Shown here: positions 25,489-34,610 of the stretch, piece by piece | Layout: each line of letters opens with the position of its first letter | Position numbering within the stretch: position 1 is the first letter of the stretch | DNA from: Planctomycetaceae bacterium | Lineage (GTDB): Bacteria; Planctomycetota; Planctomycetia; Pirellulales; Pirellulaceae | NCBI GenBank assembly: GCA_012729315.1 | Contig: JAAYDI010000174.1 | Location: 1 to 37,516 of the forward strand | Direction of reading: 5' to 3' | DNA: 37,516 nucleotides | Position numbers and translations under genes: made by a program | The notes under the pieces: generated by a model | The model's database searches: none | The model's input: the letters and a program-made list of their open reading frames with translations, nothing else | What the model was told of the DNA's origin: nothing

Positions 25489-26097
25489 CTAGCGCGACAG
25501 GAATTCAACCACCATGTTGGCGTCCACGGGCAGGCTGATGTCTTCCTTGGCAGGCAGTCCCTGCACGGTGGCGCGCAGCGTGTCGGAGTCGAAGGTGACC
25601 CAATCCATCGGCTGCGTTGCACTGCTGTCAGACAGCCCCCGATAGAGGCCCAGCAGATTCTCCCGGCGCCGCACGGTGATCACGTCACCCGGGCGGAGCA
25701 GGTAGGAGGGCTTAGTGACCTTGATCCCGTTGACCTGGAAATGGCCGTGGACGATCCCCTGCCGTGCCTGAGGGCGGGTCCGGGTGAAGCCAGCGCGGCG
25801 GACGACGTTGTCGAGACGCCGTTCGCACAGCAGCAGCAGCATGACGCCGGTGTCGCCCGTCTTGCGGGTCGTGATGTCGAAGTACCGTCGCAGCTGCTGT
25901 TCGCCGAGCCCGTAGTAGTGCTTGATTTTCTGCTTCTCGCGCAAGGCCATCCCGTAGTTGGACGGTCGGCGCGGACGGGTGTGCATGCCCGGCGGGTTGT
26001 CTCGTCGCTCCATGGCGCGAACGGCCCCACCGCTCTCGTAGATCAATGTACCCAGACGCCGATTCACACGGGCCTTGGGACCGGTGTAACGAGACAT
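25489..26097 (-). CDS. rpsD: 30S ribosomal protein S4
   Basis: The 202-residue protein nucleates 30S assembly by binding the 5' domain of 16S rRNA. It begins MSRYTGPKARVNRRLGTLIY and continues with the NPPGMHTRPRRPSNYGMALR segment. The S4 RNA-binding domain covers about residues 92-150 (ERRLDNVVRRAGFTRTRPQA and VHGHFQVNGIKVTKPSYLLR, then PGDVITVRRR). The zinc-binding cysteines found in some S4 proteins are absent, so this is the zinc-free form. ATG 26097 with GGAG upstream is the family start; the frame is open to 26181 without similarity. It stands alone, outside the alpha operon (rpsM-rpsK-rpsD-rpoA) found in many bacteria. Confidence 0.96.
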   Translation of the reverse strand: MSRYTGPKARVNRRLGTLIYESGGAVRAMERRDNPPGMHTRPRRPSNYGMALREKQKIKHYYGLGEQQLRRYFDITTRKTGDTGVMLLLLCERRLDNVVRRAGFTRTRPQARQGIVHGHFQVNGIKVTKPSYLLRPGDVITVRRRENLLGLYRGLSDSSATQPMDWVTFDSDTLRATVQGLPAKEDISLPVDANMVVEFLSR

Positions 26098-26245
26098 GCG
26101 ATTCAATCTCCTATGCCGATAAAGGGGCTCGTGCCCGACCGCATGGGATCGCTCCCCGCCGCCTGGGGCGCGGCCAGCCACACTGCGAGGGCACCACTAA
26201 GATGCTCAGGCAAACGGGACATGATGGCGAAAACCACGCTCGGTT

Positions 26246-28555
26246 TCAAGGGGGCGAAATCAGCGTGTTGACCACCTCCAGCCGCGCTTCTTCCTTGCCC
26301 GACGCCAGCTTGGTCCCAGCCGGCTCGCCCAGCACCTTCTGGAAACTCTTCTCCAGCAACCCGTCGCTGATCAGGTCGCGGTGATGGAAGAACTTGATCT
26401 CCGCCAGGGCCGACAGCCGCTCCGATGTGGGACTGGCCAGAATCGCGGCCACCCGGCTCTCGACGTGCTCCGGCCGGATCCCCTCCGGCAAGTCACACAT
26501 CTTCAACGCCCGGTCCGGATCGCTGTCGAGCACCGTGAACAGCTCGTCAATCGCCAGGGTCACCGGATCCTCATCGTCCTTCTCCTCCTCGGCCCGGTAC
26601 TTCTGGACGTTGATGTTGTTGAGCGGCTTGGAACGCTTGAGCGTCTCACCGCTGGCCACATCGTAGATCACGATCCGCGTATCGTTGTTCACCAGGCTTG
26701 TCTTCACGTTTTCCTTCACCTGCACCTCGAACACCGCCAGGACGTCGAGTTCCAACTCGGCCGCCTTGGCCAGCAGGTCCTTCGTGCTGTCTTTTCCCAA
26801 GATGGTCATCCCCGCGCTGAGGTTCGCCGCAGCCAGCGCGGTGCCAGTCCCCATGGGGCCTCCTCCCATGGGGCCTCCTCCCATGGGGCCGCCGCCAGCG
26901 CCCATGGGCATGCCGGACGATCGCGGATCGCCGCTCACCGCCCCAGCCGCTTCCCCGGCGCCGCCCGGCATCCCCGGCATTCCTGGCATCCCCGGCATTC
27001 CTGGCATTCCCGGCATTCCCGGCATCCCTGGCATCCCCGGCATTCCTGGTGTTCCCGGCATCCCTGGCATTCCCGGCATTCCTGGTGTTCCCGGCATCCC
27101 TGGCATTCCCGGCATTCCTGGTTGGCCACCGCCCGTACCCGCGGCCGGTCGGATTGGCGCCGATGCAAGCTGCACGAGAATTTGGCCGTAGTCTCCGTTT
27201 TGAAGGCGGTCGAGCAGCCGGTTCTGGAACTCGTCGCCCACTTCGCCGGCGGTCTCTGTCAGGATCTCCGAGCCCGGTATCTTGGCCGCACCGCCCGTGC
27301 CCGGCGCCATTCCTGGCATGCCGGGCATCATGCCTGGCATACCTCCGGGCATGCCGCTCTCGGCACGCGGCGCTCGTGCGCCCCCGCCACCGCGTTGCGC
27401 GCCTCCGGAACGTCGAGTCCGCCCCGATGTGCGTTCGGGAATGTTCTGAGTGCTGCCGACCGGGTAGTAACTTCCTGCGTAGTTCTTGGGTGAGACTACC
27501 AGGTCGACGCCGATGCCCCAACGCACTGCGAGCGCTGGCCGTTTGAGCGCGTTAACCCACATGAAGTTGTCGAGAGCCTTGGTAGATTCCTCAGATTCCT
27601 CGGCCAACATCGAGGCGTAGACGTAGTCCAAGGCGACCTTCTCGTTGCCCTCCCGCAGGGCACGCTCCGCCATGACCATCAATGTCTCAGGTTCTGGCTC
27701 GGCCGGCTCCTCGGCCGCTTGTCCGGGGACACCGCCGGTCACGCCGCTGCCCGGCATTCCCGGCATTCCCGGCATCCCCGGCATCCCCGGCATTCCCGGC
27801 ATTCCCGGCATCCCTGGCATTCCCGGCATTCCTGGCATTCCTGGCATTCCCGTGGGCGGGGCACCGTACCCTCGCGGATCAGCTCCCGCAGGCGGGGCGC
27901 CGTACCCTCGCGGATCAGCTCCCGCAGGCGGGGCGCCGTACCCATCGGCGCTGCCTGGCATCATGCCACCCTGTGACATGCCGGGTGGCATTCCGGGTGC
28001 GTGCGGCATACCGGTCATGGCGCCGCCGGGTCCACCTGGCATACCCGGTGCTTGTGGCATTCCGGGAGCGTGCGGCATACCGGTCATGGCGCCGCCGGGT
28101 CCACCTGGCATACCCGGTGCTTGTGGCATTCCGGGTGCCTGCGGCATGCCGGTCATGGCGCCGCCGGGTCCGCTTGGTCCGCCGAGCATTCCGGGCGCCA
28201 TGCCAGTGGGCCCATCGGAGCCTGGCATCCCTGGCATTCCGGGCGCGCCTGGCATCCCTGGCATACCGGGCGCGCCTGGCATCCCTGGCATACCGGGCGC
28301 GCCTGGCATCCCTGGCATACCGGGCGCGCCTGGCATCCCGGTTTCGGCAGACGAGGACGACGTATCCTCTGATTCGTCTTCCGATTCGTCGGGCGTGGCC
28401 GCGGGTGGAGCTGCCGGTGCCGGCGCGCGGGGTGCCGGCGGCGGACTTGCTGGCGGTCCGCTGCTTGCGGCCGTGGTGGTAGTCGTATCGTCACTGCAGC
28501 CGGCCAGGGCCAAGCCGCACAGAATGAGCACAGAAGCCGCGATCAACCGAGACAT
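26246..28555 (-). CDS. Collagen-like Gly-Met-Pro-rich lipoprotein
   Basis: The 769-residue product has a lipoprotein signal ([19 protein letters not shown]; lipid cysteine at residue 20) and then a TTTT/Ala/Pro-rich stretch and an acidic [14 protein letters not shown] segment. Long runs of Gly-X-Pro triplets follow, mostly GMP with some GAP, near residues 75-115, 230-275 and 475-530. Between the runs are a globular stretch with helices ([40 protein letters not shown]) and a part with [20 protein letters not shown]. The last 190 residues are non-repetitive ([20 protein letters not shown] and later NTLISPP). The Gly-X-Y periodicity with Pro in Y position is that of collagen-like proteins; whether it forms a triple helix is inference. 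It is lipid-anchored at the envelope. ATG 28555 with GAGGTG upstream is the start. Confidence 0.75.
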   Translation of the reverse strand: MSRLIAASVLILCGLALAGCSDDTTTTTAASSGPPASPPPAPRAPAPAAPPAATPDESEDESEDTSSSSAETGMPGAPGMPGMPGAPGMPGMPGAPGMPGMPGAPGMPGMPGSDGPTGMAPGMLGGPSGPGGAMTGMPQAPGMPQAPGMPGGPGGAMTGMPHAPGMPQAPGMPGGPGGAMTGMPHAPGMPPGMSQGGMMPGSADGYGAPPAGADPRGYGAPPAGADPRGYGAPPTGMPGMPGMPGMPGMPGMPGMPGMPGMPGMPGMPGSGVTGGVPGQAAEEPAEPEPETLMVMAERALREGNEKVALDYVYASMLAEESEESTKALDNFMWVNALKRPALAVRWGIGVDLVVSPKNYAGSYYPVGSTQNIPERTSGRTRRSGGAQRGGGGARAPRAESGMPGGMPGMMPGMPGMAPGTGGAAKIPGSEILTETAGEVGDEFQNRLLDRLQNGDYGQILVQLASAPIRPAAGTGGGQPGMPGMPGMPGTPGMPGMPGMPGTPGMPGMPGMPGMPGMPGMPGMPGMPGMPGGAGEAAGAVSGDPRSSGMPMGAGGGPMGGGPMGGGPMGTGTALAAANLSAGMTILGKDSTKDLLAKAAELELDVLAVFEVQVKENVKTSLVNNDTRIVIYDVASGETLKRSKPLNNINVQKYRAEEEKDDEDPVTLAIDELFTVLDSDPDRALKMCDLPEGIRPEHVESRVAAILASPTSERLSALAEIKFFHHRDLISDGLLEKSFQKVLGEPAGTKLASGKEEARLEVVNTLISPP
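26955..27125. repeat. 9-bp tandem array encoding Gly-Met-Pro triplets (C-terminal tract)
   Basis: Units of GGCATTCCC with C/T variation at third positions repeat almost without break, coding on the minus strand for GMP triplets with occasional GTP. A longer phrase of about 39 bp is itself duplicated near 27040-27115. Such arrays are prone to slippage and to length change between strains. Confidence 0.8.
27740..28340. repeat. Nested tandem repeats in the N-terminal half of the lipoprotein gene
   Basis: Four arrays follow each other: GGCATTCCC-type 9-bp units at about 27752-27855; a 36-bp unit coding [12 protein letters not shown] in roughly three copies at 27857-27950; a longer unit with [14 protein letters not shown] in three copies at about 28010-28170; and a 27-bp unit coding GMPGMPGAP in about four copies at 28225-28335. 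A 15-bp unit coding GGPMG is repeated separately at 26850-26895. Confidence 0.75.
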
Positions 28556-28774
28556 AAGGCCACCTCGCGAAAAGTCTCTGCCACACCGGGCGGATGCCGC
28601 GCACACCGGAGTATCTCCGCACACGCCGGAGTATCTCTCTTACGCGCCATTATGACACGTTGCGCAAATGCTGTCGAGCAACATAGGATCCGGCCGGCTG
28701 GACATCGGGATTATTTTGGGGGGGGCACACGCGACCGGTTGCCGCGCGGGGCGGGTATCCTATCCGGCGCTGGC

Positions 28775-29509
28775 TCACGTGGTGCCCTGTACGCTGCCCA
28801 GGGCGCGGGCGGCGTTATCGAAAAAGCCGGCGGTTGTGCCCGCTACGACAGGGGCGCGCCAACCGATCAGGACGTGGTGGGTGGCCGAACTCACGAGGTA
28901 CAGGTCGAACCGGCCATCCTCCACGTCTTGGCTGAACTTCTGCGAGCCGGTGACGCTCATCAGTTTGACGGTGACGGAGCCGCCGTCAGGGGTCTCCAGG
29001 GCGGTATCGGTCCAGGTGGCGGACGAGAAACTGCCTCTGAGTGCCGCCTGGACCTCTTGGGCCACTACCTCGGCGGTCTTCTCTTCATCCGCCGCCACGG
29101 ACGCGAAGTAGGCGAACGCTGTTTGCCCGCCCATCTGTATCTCGTAGCTGTAGGCCAGCCCGGGCAATTCCATGAATGGAGGCTGTGCCGTCGGGTCGTT
29201 GCCGGTCATCGACTTGGCGTTGCCGTCAATGATCAGCGGGAGCCGCAGCCGGATGCCGGTGGCCCGGCCAGCCGCATCGTTGACCGGGGACGGATCATAA
29301 TAGATGACGGCGGCGATGTCGCCGAGCTTTTGCAGCTTCTTGGTCGTTTCGTCCATGCGGCGCGTGTATTCTCCGGACGAGCAGCCGCTGAGTCCGACGC
29401 ATGCCGCCAGGGCCACGGCCCAGGCGGCTGTGAACCGCCGCGCCGTCCCGGGCAGCGACCGATGGTGCGTTGTCAGAACGTCCACGGCGACGTGAATCGA
29501 TGCGTGCAT
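28775..29509 (-). CDS. Lipoprotein of unknown function
   Basis: The 244-residue product has a long basic N-terminus (HASIHVAVDVLTTHHRSLPG), a hydrophobic segment (AAWAVALAACVG) and a lipobox LSGC near residue 43, so it is an envelope lipoprotein. The mature part begins SSGEYTRRMDETTKKLQKLG and contains ATGIRLRLPLIIDGNAKSMT, ELPGLAYSYEIQMGGQTAFA and a final WRAPVVAGTTAGFFDNAARA. It looks like a single alpha/beta domain conserved in planctomycetes; no function is known to me. It lies directly upstream of the collagen-like lipoprotein gene, same direction, separated by 219 bp, and the two may work together. The N-terminus before the hydrophobic segment is long, so a later start is possible. Confidence 0.65.
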   Translation of the reverse strand: MHASIHVAVDVLTTHHRSLPGTARRFTAAWAVALAACVGLSGCSSGEYTRRMDETTKKLQKLGDIAAVIYYDPSPVNDAAGRATGIRLRLPLIIDGNAKSMTGNDPTAQPPFMELPGLAYSYEIQMGGQTAFAYFASVAADEEKTAEVVAQEVQAALRGSFSSATWTDTALETPDGGSVTVKLMSVTGSQKFSQDVEDGRFDLYLVSSATHHVLIGWRAPVVAGTTAGFFDNAARALGSVQGTT

Positions 29510-29916
29510 ATTCCCGTATGTTCCCTGGGGTCAATCGTTGCCTGACCGTTGCCCATGCATCCTCGGCGGATGCTGGAGCGCTGCGCTGGTGGCGCCCACG
29601 GCGCCCGGCGTCTGCGGGCACTGCAGCCGCGCAGTACTGGGATCCAGCACTCCACAATTCTGTCTCGTCACAGTGGACTGTGTCAAGAAACTCGCGCAAA
29701 CACCAGAGGTCACTTCACGACGCGCGCCAGGCCGGGAGGACCCTAGGTTTTCCGGCCCTTGTTTTTTTACGGAGTGTCTATGGCGGTTTAAGCTCGAACG
29801 GCGATAATGGCAACTGCCGGGTTGCCCGTGCCGGGCTGGCCCGGCTCGAGACCGCGGAACTTGTCGCGGAACCCCGTGGATTCTTTTCACTCTTACTACT
29901 ACAGCGATTGCGAGCC
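29510..29916. other. Divergent intergenic region / leader
   Basis: This 407-bp gap lies between the lipoprotein gene (minus) and the fucose-isomerase-like gene (plus). Apart from the hairpin at 29730-29768, no gene, tRNA-like fold or clear promoter was identified. The open frame through it on the plus strand is continuous with the downstream gene but has chance-like composition. Confidence 0.4.
29730..29768 (+). terminator. Possible attenuator/terminator in the leader of the fucose-isomerase-like gene
   Basis: GGCCGG (29730-29735) pairs with CCGGCC (29752-29757) over a 16-base loop and is followed, after CTTG, by seven T bases. No plus-strand gene ends just upstream, so on the plus strand it would end a leader RNA. 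The stem is only 6 bp, so the call is tentative. Confidence 0.3.
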
Positions 29917-31584
29917 ATGCCTACCTACAAAATCCCGTCACTGACCAAAGCGGCGAAAGCACGTAAGAACGAAGTGTACCTGGTGGCCAGCGGGGACCTG
30001 CGATTGTCCGCCAATCAGGAATGCTGGGCGGTGCAGGCCGCGATGGAGAAGTCCCTGGCGGAAGCGGTATCCGCGTGCGGCTACAAGATCGTCCGCGGAC
30101 ATGCGTACAAGCCGAAGGAGAAGCACGGTTTTATTGCGTCGCAGCGGGAAGGCATGGACGTGTTTGCCCGGCTCGATCCAACCGCGCCGCTGATTGTGGC
30201 GGAATCTGTCTGGCAGTACACCCACCATGTGCTGGCCGGACTTCTGGCCCATCAGGGGCCGGTGTTGACCGTCGCCAACTGGTCGGGAACCTACCCGGGA
30301 CTTGTAGGGATGCTGAATCTCAACGGTTCGCTGACCAAGGCGGGTGCCAAGTATTCGACACTGTGGGGCGAGGACTTCACGGATCCCGGTTTTCGCCGCA
30401 AGCTCAAGCAGTGGCTGGAACGCGGGCATATTCGCCATCGCACCGATCATGTGACTCCCGTGGCCAAGGTCAAGATCGGCTCCCAGGAACTCAAGCTGGG
30501 GCAGGCGCTCGCGGCCCAGCTCCGCCACGAGCGGTCGATCATGGGGGTCTTCGACGAAGGTTGCATGGGGATGTACAACGCCATCATCCCCGACGAACTG
30601 CTCAACGAGGTTGGCGTGTTCAAAGAACGGCTGAGCCAGTCGGCGCTGTACTACGAGTCGTTGCAGGTGAGCGACGCGGAAGCGCGCGAGGCGCGGGACT
30701 GGATGGAACAGCGGGGGATGACCTTTGTCACCGGCTCCAATCCGGCCAAAGAGCTGACCGACGACCAGATTCTCAAGCAGTGCAAGATGTACATCGCCGC
30801 CGTGCGGATCGCCGACGATTTCGGATGCGACGTGATAGGCATCCAGTACCAGCAGGGACTCAAGGATCTGATGCCGGCCAGCGATCTGGTGGAGGGGATG
30901 CTCAACAACACCCAGCGGCCGCCGGTCACCAGCCGCGATGGGAAACGCGTGCTGTACAAAGGCGAACCGCTGCCGCATTTCAATGAAGTCGACGAGTGTT
31001 CCGGGCTCGATGCGCTGATGACCTACCGGATCCATAAGGCCATGGGCCAGCCGGTCGAGTCGACGCTGCACGACGTGCGGTGGGCCGACTGGGACGCGTC
31101 GGGATCCACCGACGCCTATGTGTGGGTGTTCCTGATCAGCGGCGCTGTGCCCCCCGCACACCTGATCGGCGGCTGGAAAGGGGCCTCGAGCGAGCGCCAG
31201 CCGGGGATGTTCTTTCCCAACGGAGGCGGCACCCTCAAAGGGGTGTCGAAACCGGGTGAAATCGTCTGGTCCCGGATCTACGTGGAAGACAACCGGCTCA
31301 AGATGGATCTGGGCCGCGCGGAAGTGGTGAAGCTGCCCGAGCAGGAAACACAGCGGCGCTGGCAGTTGACCAATCCGCAGTGGCCCATCATGCACGCCGT
31401 CTTGTACGGTGTGTCGCGCGATCAGTTCATGGCGCGGCACAAGGCCAACCACATCCACGTCGCCTATGCGAAGACGGCCGAAGATGCGGATCGTGCCGTG
31501 CTGGCCAAGGCCGCCATGGCCCAGGCCATGGGGATGGACGTCGCGTTCTGCGGCACCAAGAAGAACGGCGCCGCCTGGGGTTGA
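29917..31584 (+). CDS. Fucose-isomerase-like protein
   Basis: The 555-residue cytoplasmic product begins MPTYKIPSLTKAAKARKNEV and YLVASGDLRLSANQECWAVQ. It has no signal peptide. The overall layout (two Rossmann-like N-terminal domains and a C-terminal beta domain) and blocks such as VAESVWQYTHHVLAGLLAHQ, VLTVANWSGTYPGLVGMLNL, IMGVFDEGCMGMYNAIIPDE and CDVIGIQYQQGLKDLMPASD agree with proteins that planctomycete genomes annotate as fucose isomerase. The L-fucose isomerase family interconverts aldoses and ketoses using a metal bound by Glu, Asp and His; E in FDEGCMGMYNA and D in IGIQYQQGLKD are candidates, but I cannot assign ligands with confidence. Substrate is unknown. No fucose kinase or aldolase is nearby. 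ATG 29917 is the family start; the frame upstream is open by chance. Confidence 0.75.
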   Translation: MPTYKIPSLTKAAKARKNEVYLVASGDLRLSANQECWAVQAAMEKSLAEAVSACGYKIVRGHAYKPKEKHGFIASQREGMDVFARLDPTAPLIVAESVWQYTHHVLAGLLAHQGPVLTVANWSGTYPGLVGMLNLNGSLTKAGAKYSTLWGEDFTDPGFRRKLKQWLERGHIRHRTDHVTPVAKVKIGSQELKLGQALAAQLRHERSIMGVFDEGCMGMYNAIIPDELLNEVGVFKERLSQSALYYESLQVSDAEAREARDWMEQRGMTFVTGSNPAKELTDDQILKQCKMYIAAVRIADDFGCDVIGIQYQQGLKDLMPASDLVEGMLNNTQRPPVTSRDGKRVLYKGEPLPHFNEVDECSGLDALMTYRIHKAMGQPVESTLHDVRWADWDASGSTDAYVWVFLISGAVPPAHLIGGWKGASSERQPGMFFPNGGGTLKGVSKPGEIVWSRIYVEDNRLKMDLGRAEVVKLPEQETQRRWQLTNPQWPIMHAVLYGVSRDQFMARHKANHIHVAYAKTAEDADRAVLAKAAMAQAMGMDVAFCGTKKNGAAWG

Positions 31585-31594
31585 TAAACCGGCG

Positions 31595-32470
31595 CTAGCG
31601 TGACTGTTGCCGGGCGAGTTCCAGCAGTTCGTCCAGCCGGCGATTGATTTCGTCCAGCTGCTTGTCCAGGCCGCGCAGCCGCTCCTGGATCTCGTTCAAC
31701 ATGCGCGGCGGCGGCCCCTCGCCGGGCGGTTGCGGCGGCTTGAGTGCCTGCTGTAACTCGTCGGCTTCACGTTGCAACCGCTCGGCCAGATCGTGCATGC
31801 CGATGGCGTGCAGGTTGTCGGCGGCTCCGCGCAGATGCTGCATCCGGCGCTGCATTTCATTGCGCTGCTGCGGGGCGGGGCCGAGAAACCCTGGCCGACC
31901 ACCGTCGCGCAGCTCCCGATCGCGTTCGAGGGCCGGGCGCTTTGCCTGCGGTGCGCGGCGTTCGCGCAGCCGGACAAGTTCGCGGGCCACTCGTTCCGCC
32001 TGCTCGAAATCGCCCTGCTGGCGCAGCTTGTCGATTCTCCGCTCCAAATCCTGCACCTGGCGCTGTCTGGCCGGCGCGTCACTCCCCGGCGCGCTGCGCG
32101 ATTCCTCCGCCCGCTCGGCTTCCTGCTGCGCGGCCTGAGCCTGTTGGTGGGCCTGAAACACCTCCCGCTGCCGCTCGGCCAATCGCTCCGCCACCTCCAG
32201 CCGGCCCTGCTCCCGCAGTTCGGCGATCCGCTGTTCGACCAACTCGACCTGCGGTTGGAGCATTTCCTGCATCCGGGCGCCCGTCTCGCGCGCGATGTCG
32301 TGGATCTTCTGCTGCAACGCCTCGGCTGCGTCGTCACGCTCCCCCACGATCGCCTCGATCCACTCCCGGTACAGGTCGTTGAATTCCCGCCGCTCGTCCG
32401 CCTGGGCTGCCGTAGCCCACAGCATTCCACCGAGCAACAGTGCCAGGATCGGTTGCCTGCCGTTTCGCAT
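31595..32470 (-). CDS. Exported coiled-coil protein
   Basis: The 291-residue product has a signal peptide (MRNGRQPILALLLGGMLWAT, then AAQA). The mature region is almost wholly charged helix: ERREFNDLYREWIEAIVGER, QVELVEQRIAELREQGRLEV, AERLAERQREVFQAHQQAQA and RQVQDLERRIDKLRQQGDFE. A Pro-rich break (LKPPQPPGEGPPPRM) precedes a last heptad helix (IQERLRGLDKQLDEINRRLD). It is a periplasmic or envelope coiled-coil protein without a recognised family. ATG 32470 with GGGAG 9 bases upstream begins the signal; the frame is open to 32512. It ends 10 bp after the stop of the convergent fucose-isomerase-like gene. Confidence 0.7.
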   Translation of the reverse strand: MRNGRQPILALLLGGMLWATAAQADERREFNDLYREWIEAIVGERDDAAEALQQKIHDIARETGARMQEMLQPQVELVEQRIAELREQGRLEVAERLAERQREVFQAHQQAQAAQQEAERAEESRSAPGSDAPARQRQVQDLERRIDKLRQQGDFEQAERVARELVRLRERRAPQAKRPALERDRELRDGGRPGFLGPAPQQRNEMQRRMQHLRGAADNLHAIGMHDLAERLQREADELQQALKPPQPPGEGPPPRMLNEIQERLRGLDKQLDEINRRLDELLELARQQSR

Positions 32471-32677
32471 TGCCGTGCTCCCTCTTGTTATGGCCAGATA
32501 CACATCATCCATATTCGCCGCTAGACTCGAGCATCGGCCGGGCCGGGCAAGGTGTCAAGACGTACGGTGCGATTCGTCCCCCGTCGCTCCTGCCCATGTA
32601 TTGCCTTGAGCCGGACTGTCGGCTACAACCGCAATCAGTCGTGGGGGAAAAGAGACGAAGCGACGGGAGGGATGGTC

Positions 32678-33640
32678 ATGCGATTGTGCCGTTTTCAGCA
32701 GGCGGGCCGGCCGGCAGTCGGGTTCTACTTCGACCAGTATGTCGTGCCGCTGGATCAAGCGGCGCGGCAGCACGCGGAGACGACCCACCAGCAGTTGACG
32801 CTGCCGGCCGGAGACGAACTGCTGCCGCTGCTTCCGCACGGCGCAGCGCACGAAGCGGCACGGACGCTGTACGGGTGGGTTGAACGCCAGGGCAGCGGGC
32901 TGGACGCACGGTCGCGATTGGCCGTGGAGAGCGTGCAGTTACTGGTTCCTGTCCCACGCCCCAACAAATTGTTCCTGCTGGCGGGAAACTATGCGGATCA
33001 CATTGAGGAGGGTGGGGGAGTGGCGGCCGTGCGTGCGCATACGTTTCCGTACGTGTTCATGAAGCCCCCCACCACTACGCTGACCAACCCGGGCGATCCG
33101 GTCGTGATCCCCGCCGTGTCGCCAGCGGCGATTGACTGGGAAGTGGAACTGGCGGTGATCATCGGACGCCGCTGCAAAGGGGTGGCGGAGAGCGAAGCGC
33201 TCCAGCAGGTGGCAGGCTATACCGTCATCAATGACATGTCGGATCGCGAGTTTCATCCGAATCGCGACCGGCAGAAGCGTGAGAACGATGAGTTCTTCGA
33301 TTGGCTGCACGGCAAATGGCACGACAGCTTCTGCCCGTGCGGGCCGTGCGTCACGGCTGCCGATGCCATCGCCGACCCCCAGGATCTGCCCCTGCAACTG
33401 CGACTTAACGGTCAGTTGTGGCAGGATTCATCGACGGCCCGGCAGATCTTCCCCGTTGCCGCCGTGATCGCATTCCTGGCGAGCTTTGTGACGCTCGAAC
33501 CGGGCGATATCATCTCGACCGGCACGCCGGCCGGGGTCGGAGCCACCACGCAGACTTACCTGCAGCCTGGCGATCTGCTGGAAGCGACCGTAGGACAGAT
33601 CGGGACCCTGGTGAACCCCGTGGTGGCAGCGGACGCGTGA
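32678..33640 (+). CDS. Fumarylacetoacetate hydrolase family protein
   Basis: The 320-residue product has an N-terminal domain of about 95 residues and a C-terminal FAH domain. Conserved parts are KLFLLAGNYADHI, YVFMKPPTTTLTNPGDPVVI, the metal-binding acidic strand DWEVELAVIIGRR, GYTVINDMSDREFH and GDIISTGTPAGVGATT. FAH-family enzymes cleave or decarboxylate acyl-pyruvates, fumarylpyruvate or 2-oxo-hept-3-ene-1,7-dioate in aromatic-compound breakdown; the sequence does not fix the substrate. ATG 32678 is chosen because GGGAGG lies 8 bases upstream; ATG 32672 is too close to it. No other aromatic-degradation gene is nearby. Confidence 0.85.
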   Translation: MRLCRFQQAGRPAVGFYFDQYVVPLDQAARQHAETTHQQLTLPAGDELLPLLPHGAAHEAARTLYGWVERQGSGLDARSRLAVESVQLLVPVPRPNKLFLLAGNYADHIEEGGGVAAVRAHTFPYVFMKPPTTTLTNPGDPVVIPAVSPAAIDWEVELAVIIGRRCKGVAESEALQQVAGYTVINDMSDREFHPNRDRQKRENDEFFDWLHGKWHDSFCPCGPCVTAADAIADPQDLPLQLRLNGQLWQDSSTARQIFPVAAVIAFLASFVTLEPGDIISTGTPAGVGATTQTYLQPGDLLEATVGQIGTLVNPVVAADA

Positions 33641-33817
33641 GGGCGGTCGCCGTTACGCCTCGAGTTCGGACGCCGCGCGGCTTGTAAGGCACTGCGATTC
33701 GGATGCTTGCACTTCGTGTCGGCACTCGGGACGGCCGTCACGCAGGGCGACCCGGCGGTAGCGGGATCGGGCGTCGGGCGTGGCGCGCTGGATGTGGTTG
33801 CGCCAAGTCTACCAGGT

Positions 33818-34363
33818 CTAGGTGTTGTGTCGGATGCGGTCGAGAGCTTGCTGGAACGCCTGCAGGGCTGGCTGACCCCAGAGCACGAATCGCACGAGCT
33901 GCGGGCCGGGATGCGTTTGGAGAAAGGAGTGGGTTGTTGTGACGGCCACTTCCGCCGCTTTGTCCAGAGGGTAGGAGTAGGCGCCGGTGCTGAGTGCGGG
34001 GAAGGCCACGCTGTCGCAATCGTGATCCAGAGCGAGCTCCAGTGCACGTTGGTAGGCGCTGGCGAGCAGCGCGGCTTCCTGGCGCTGGCCACCGTGCCAC
34101 ACGGGCCCGACCGCGTGGATTACGTAGCGAGCGGCAAGGAGGCCGGCACCACTGATGACGGCCGAACCGGTTGGGCAACCATCTGGATACCGCTGCCGTG
34201 TTTCCTGCATGATGGAGGGGCCGCCCCGGCGGTGGATCGCACCATCAACGCCGCCGCCTCCCGCCAGGCGGCTGTTGGCCGCATTGACTATGGCGTGGAC
34301 GTCCTGATCCGTGATATCGCCGGAAACCAGTTCGATGCGCGAGTTGTGTACCTGGAGTTCCAT
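33818..34363 (-). CDS. Macro domain protein (ADP-ribose / O-acetyl-ADP-ribose hydrolase type)
   Basis: The 181-residue product is a single MacroD-type macro domain. Visible motifs are GDITDQDVHAIVNAANSRLA (residues 15-34), the binding loop GGGGVDGAIHRRGG (35-48), GLLAARYVIHAVGPVWHGG and FPALSTGAYSYP (near 122-133). Such proteins bind ADP-ribose and many remove O-acetyl groups or mono-ADP-ribose from proteins or nucleic acids. ATG 34363 has AAGGA about 5 bases upstream. No ADP-ribosyltransferase (toxin or DarT-like) gene is in the window, so a housekeeping or stand-alone role is as likely as an antitoxin role. It is convergent with the FAH-family gene across 177 bp. Confidence 0.9.
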   Translation of the reverse strand: MELQVHNSRIELVSGDITDQDVHAIVNAANSRLAGGGGVDGAIHRRGGPSIMQETRQRYPDGCPTGSAVISGAGLLAARYVIHAVGPVWHGGQRQEAALLASAYQRALELALDHDCDSVAFPALSTGAYSYPLDKAAEVAVTTTHSFLQTHPGPQLVRFVLWGQPALQAFQQALDRIRHNT

Positions 34364-34474
34364 TTTCCTTCTCAGCTCTTATTAGGGACCCATGAACGCA
34401 CCACCAGTGCGATTCGTTGCTGGTTCGTGTTTTGCCTATTTTTCCTGTTTTTGCATTTTCTCTCTTGCTTCTGC

Positions 34475-34503
34475 TTGACGTAACAATCAGGTTTAGACAC
34501 AAT
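34475..34503 (+). promoter_or_regulatory. Possible sigma70-type promoter
   Basis: TTGACG at 34475-34480 and CACAAT at 34498-34503 are separated by 17 bp, in a T-rich stretch (34425-34475) that stands out from the surrounding GC-rich DNA. It would drive the beta-helix-like gene starting at 34611. The -10 matches the consensus poorly. Confidence 0.25.
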
Positions 34504-34610
34504 CCCCCGCGCAAGGGTTTATTCTGTCGGTGGCGGCACGGCAGCCCGGTTCAGCATTTCAGTATTGAGGAATTTCCGTTGTCCTCCAGCGCTTGTGGGA
34601 GCGCGGTCGC

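Noticed and set aside
26955-28340. Possible CRISPR array or minisatellite outside genes
   Set aside because: The repeats are in frame within a lipoprotein gene and encode Gly-X-Pro triplets.
29938-31458. 506-codon open frame on the minus strand
   Set aside because: Antisense shadow of the fucose-isomerase-like gene, with typical His/Gln/Arg-rich composition.
33818-34363. DarTG-type toxin-antitoxin with the macro-domain protein as antitoxin
   Set aside because: No DarT-like ADP-ribosyltransferase gene is adjacent; the neighbours are a FAH-family gene and a beta-helix-like gene, and the domain looks like stand-alone MacroD.
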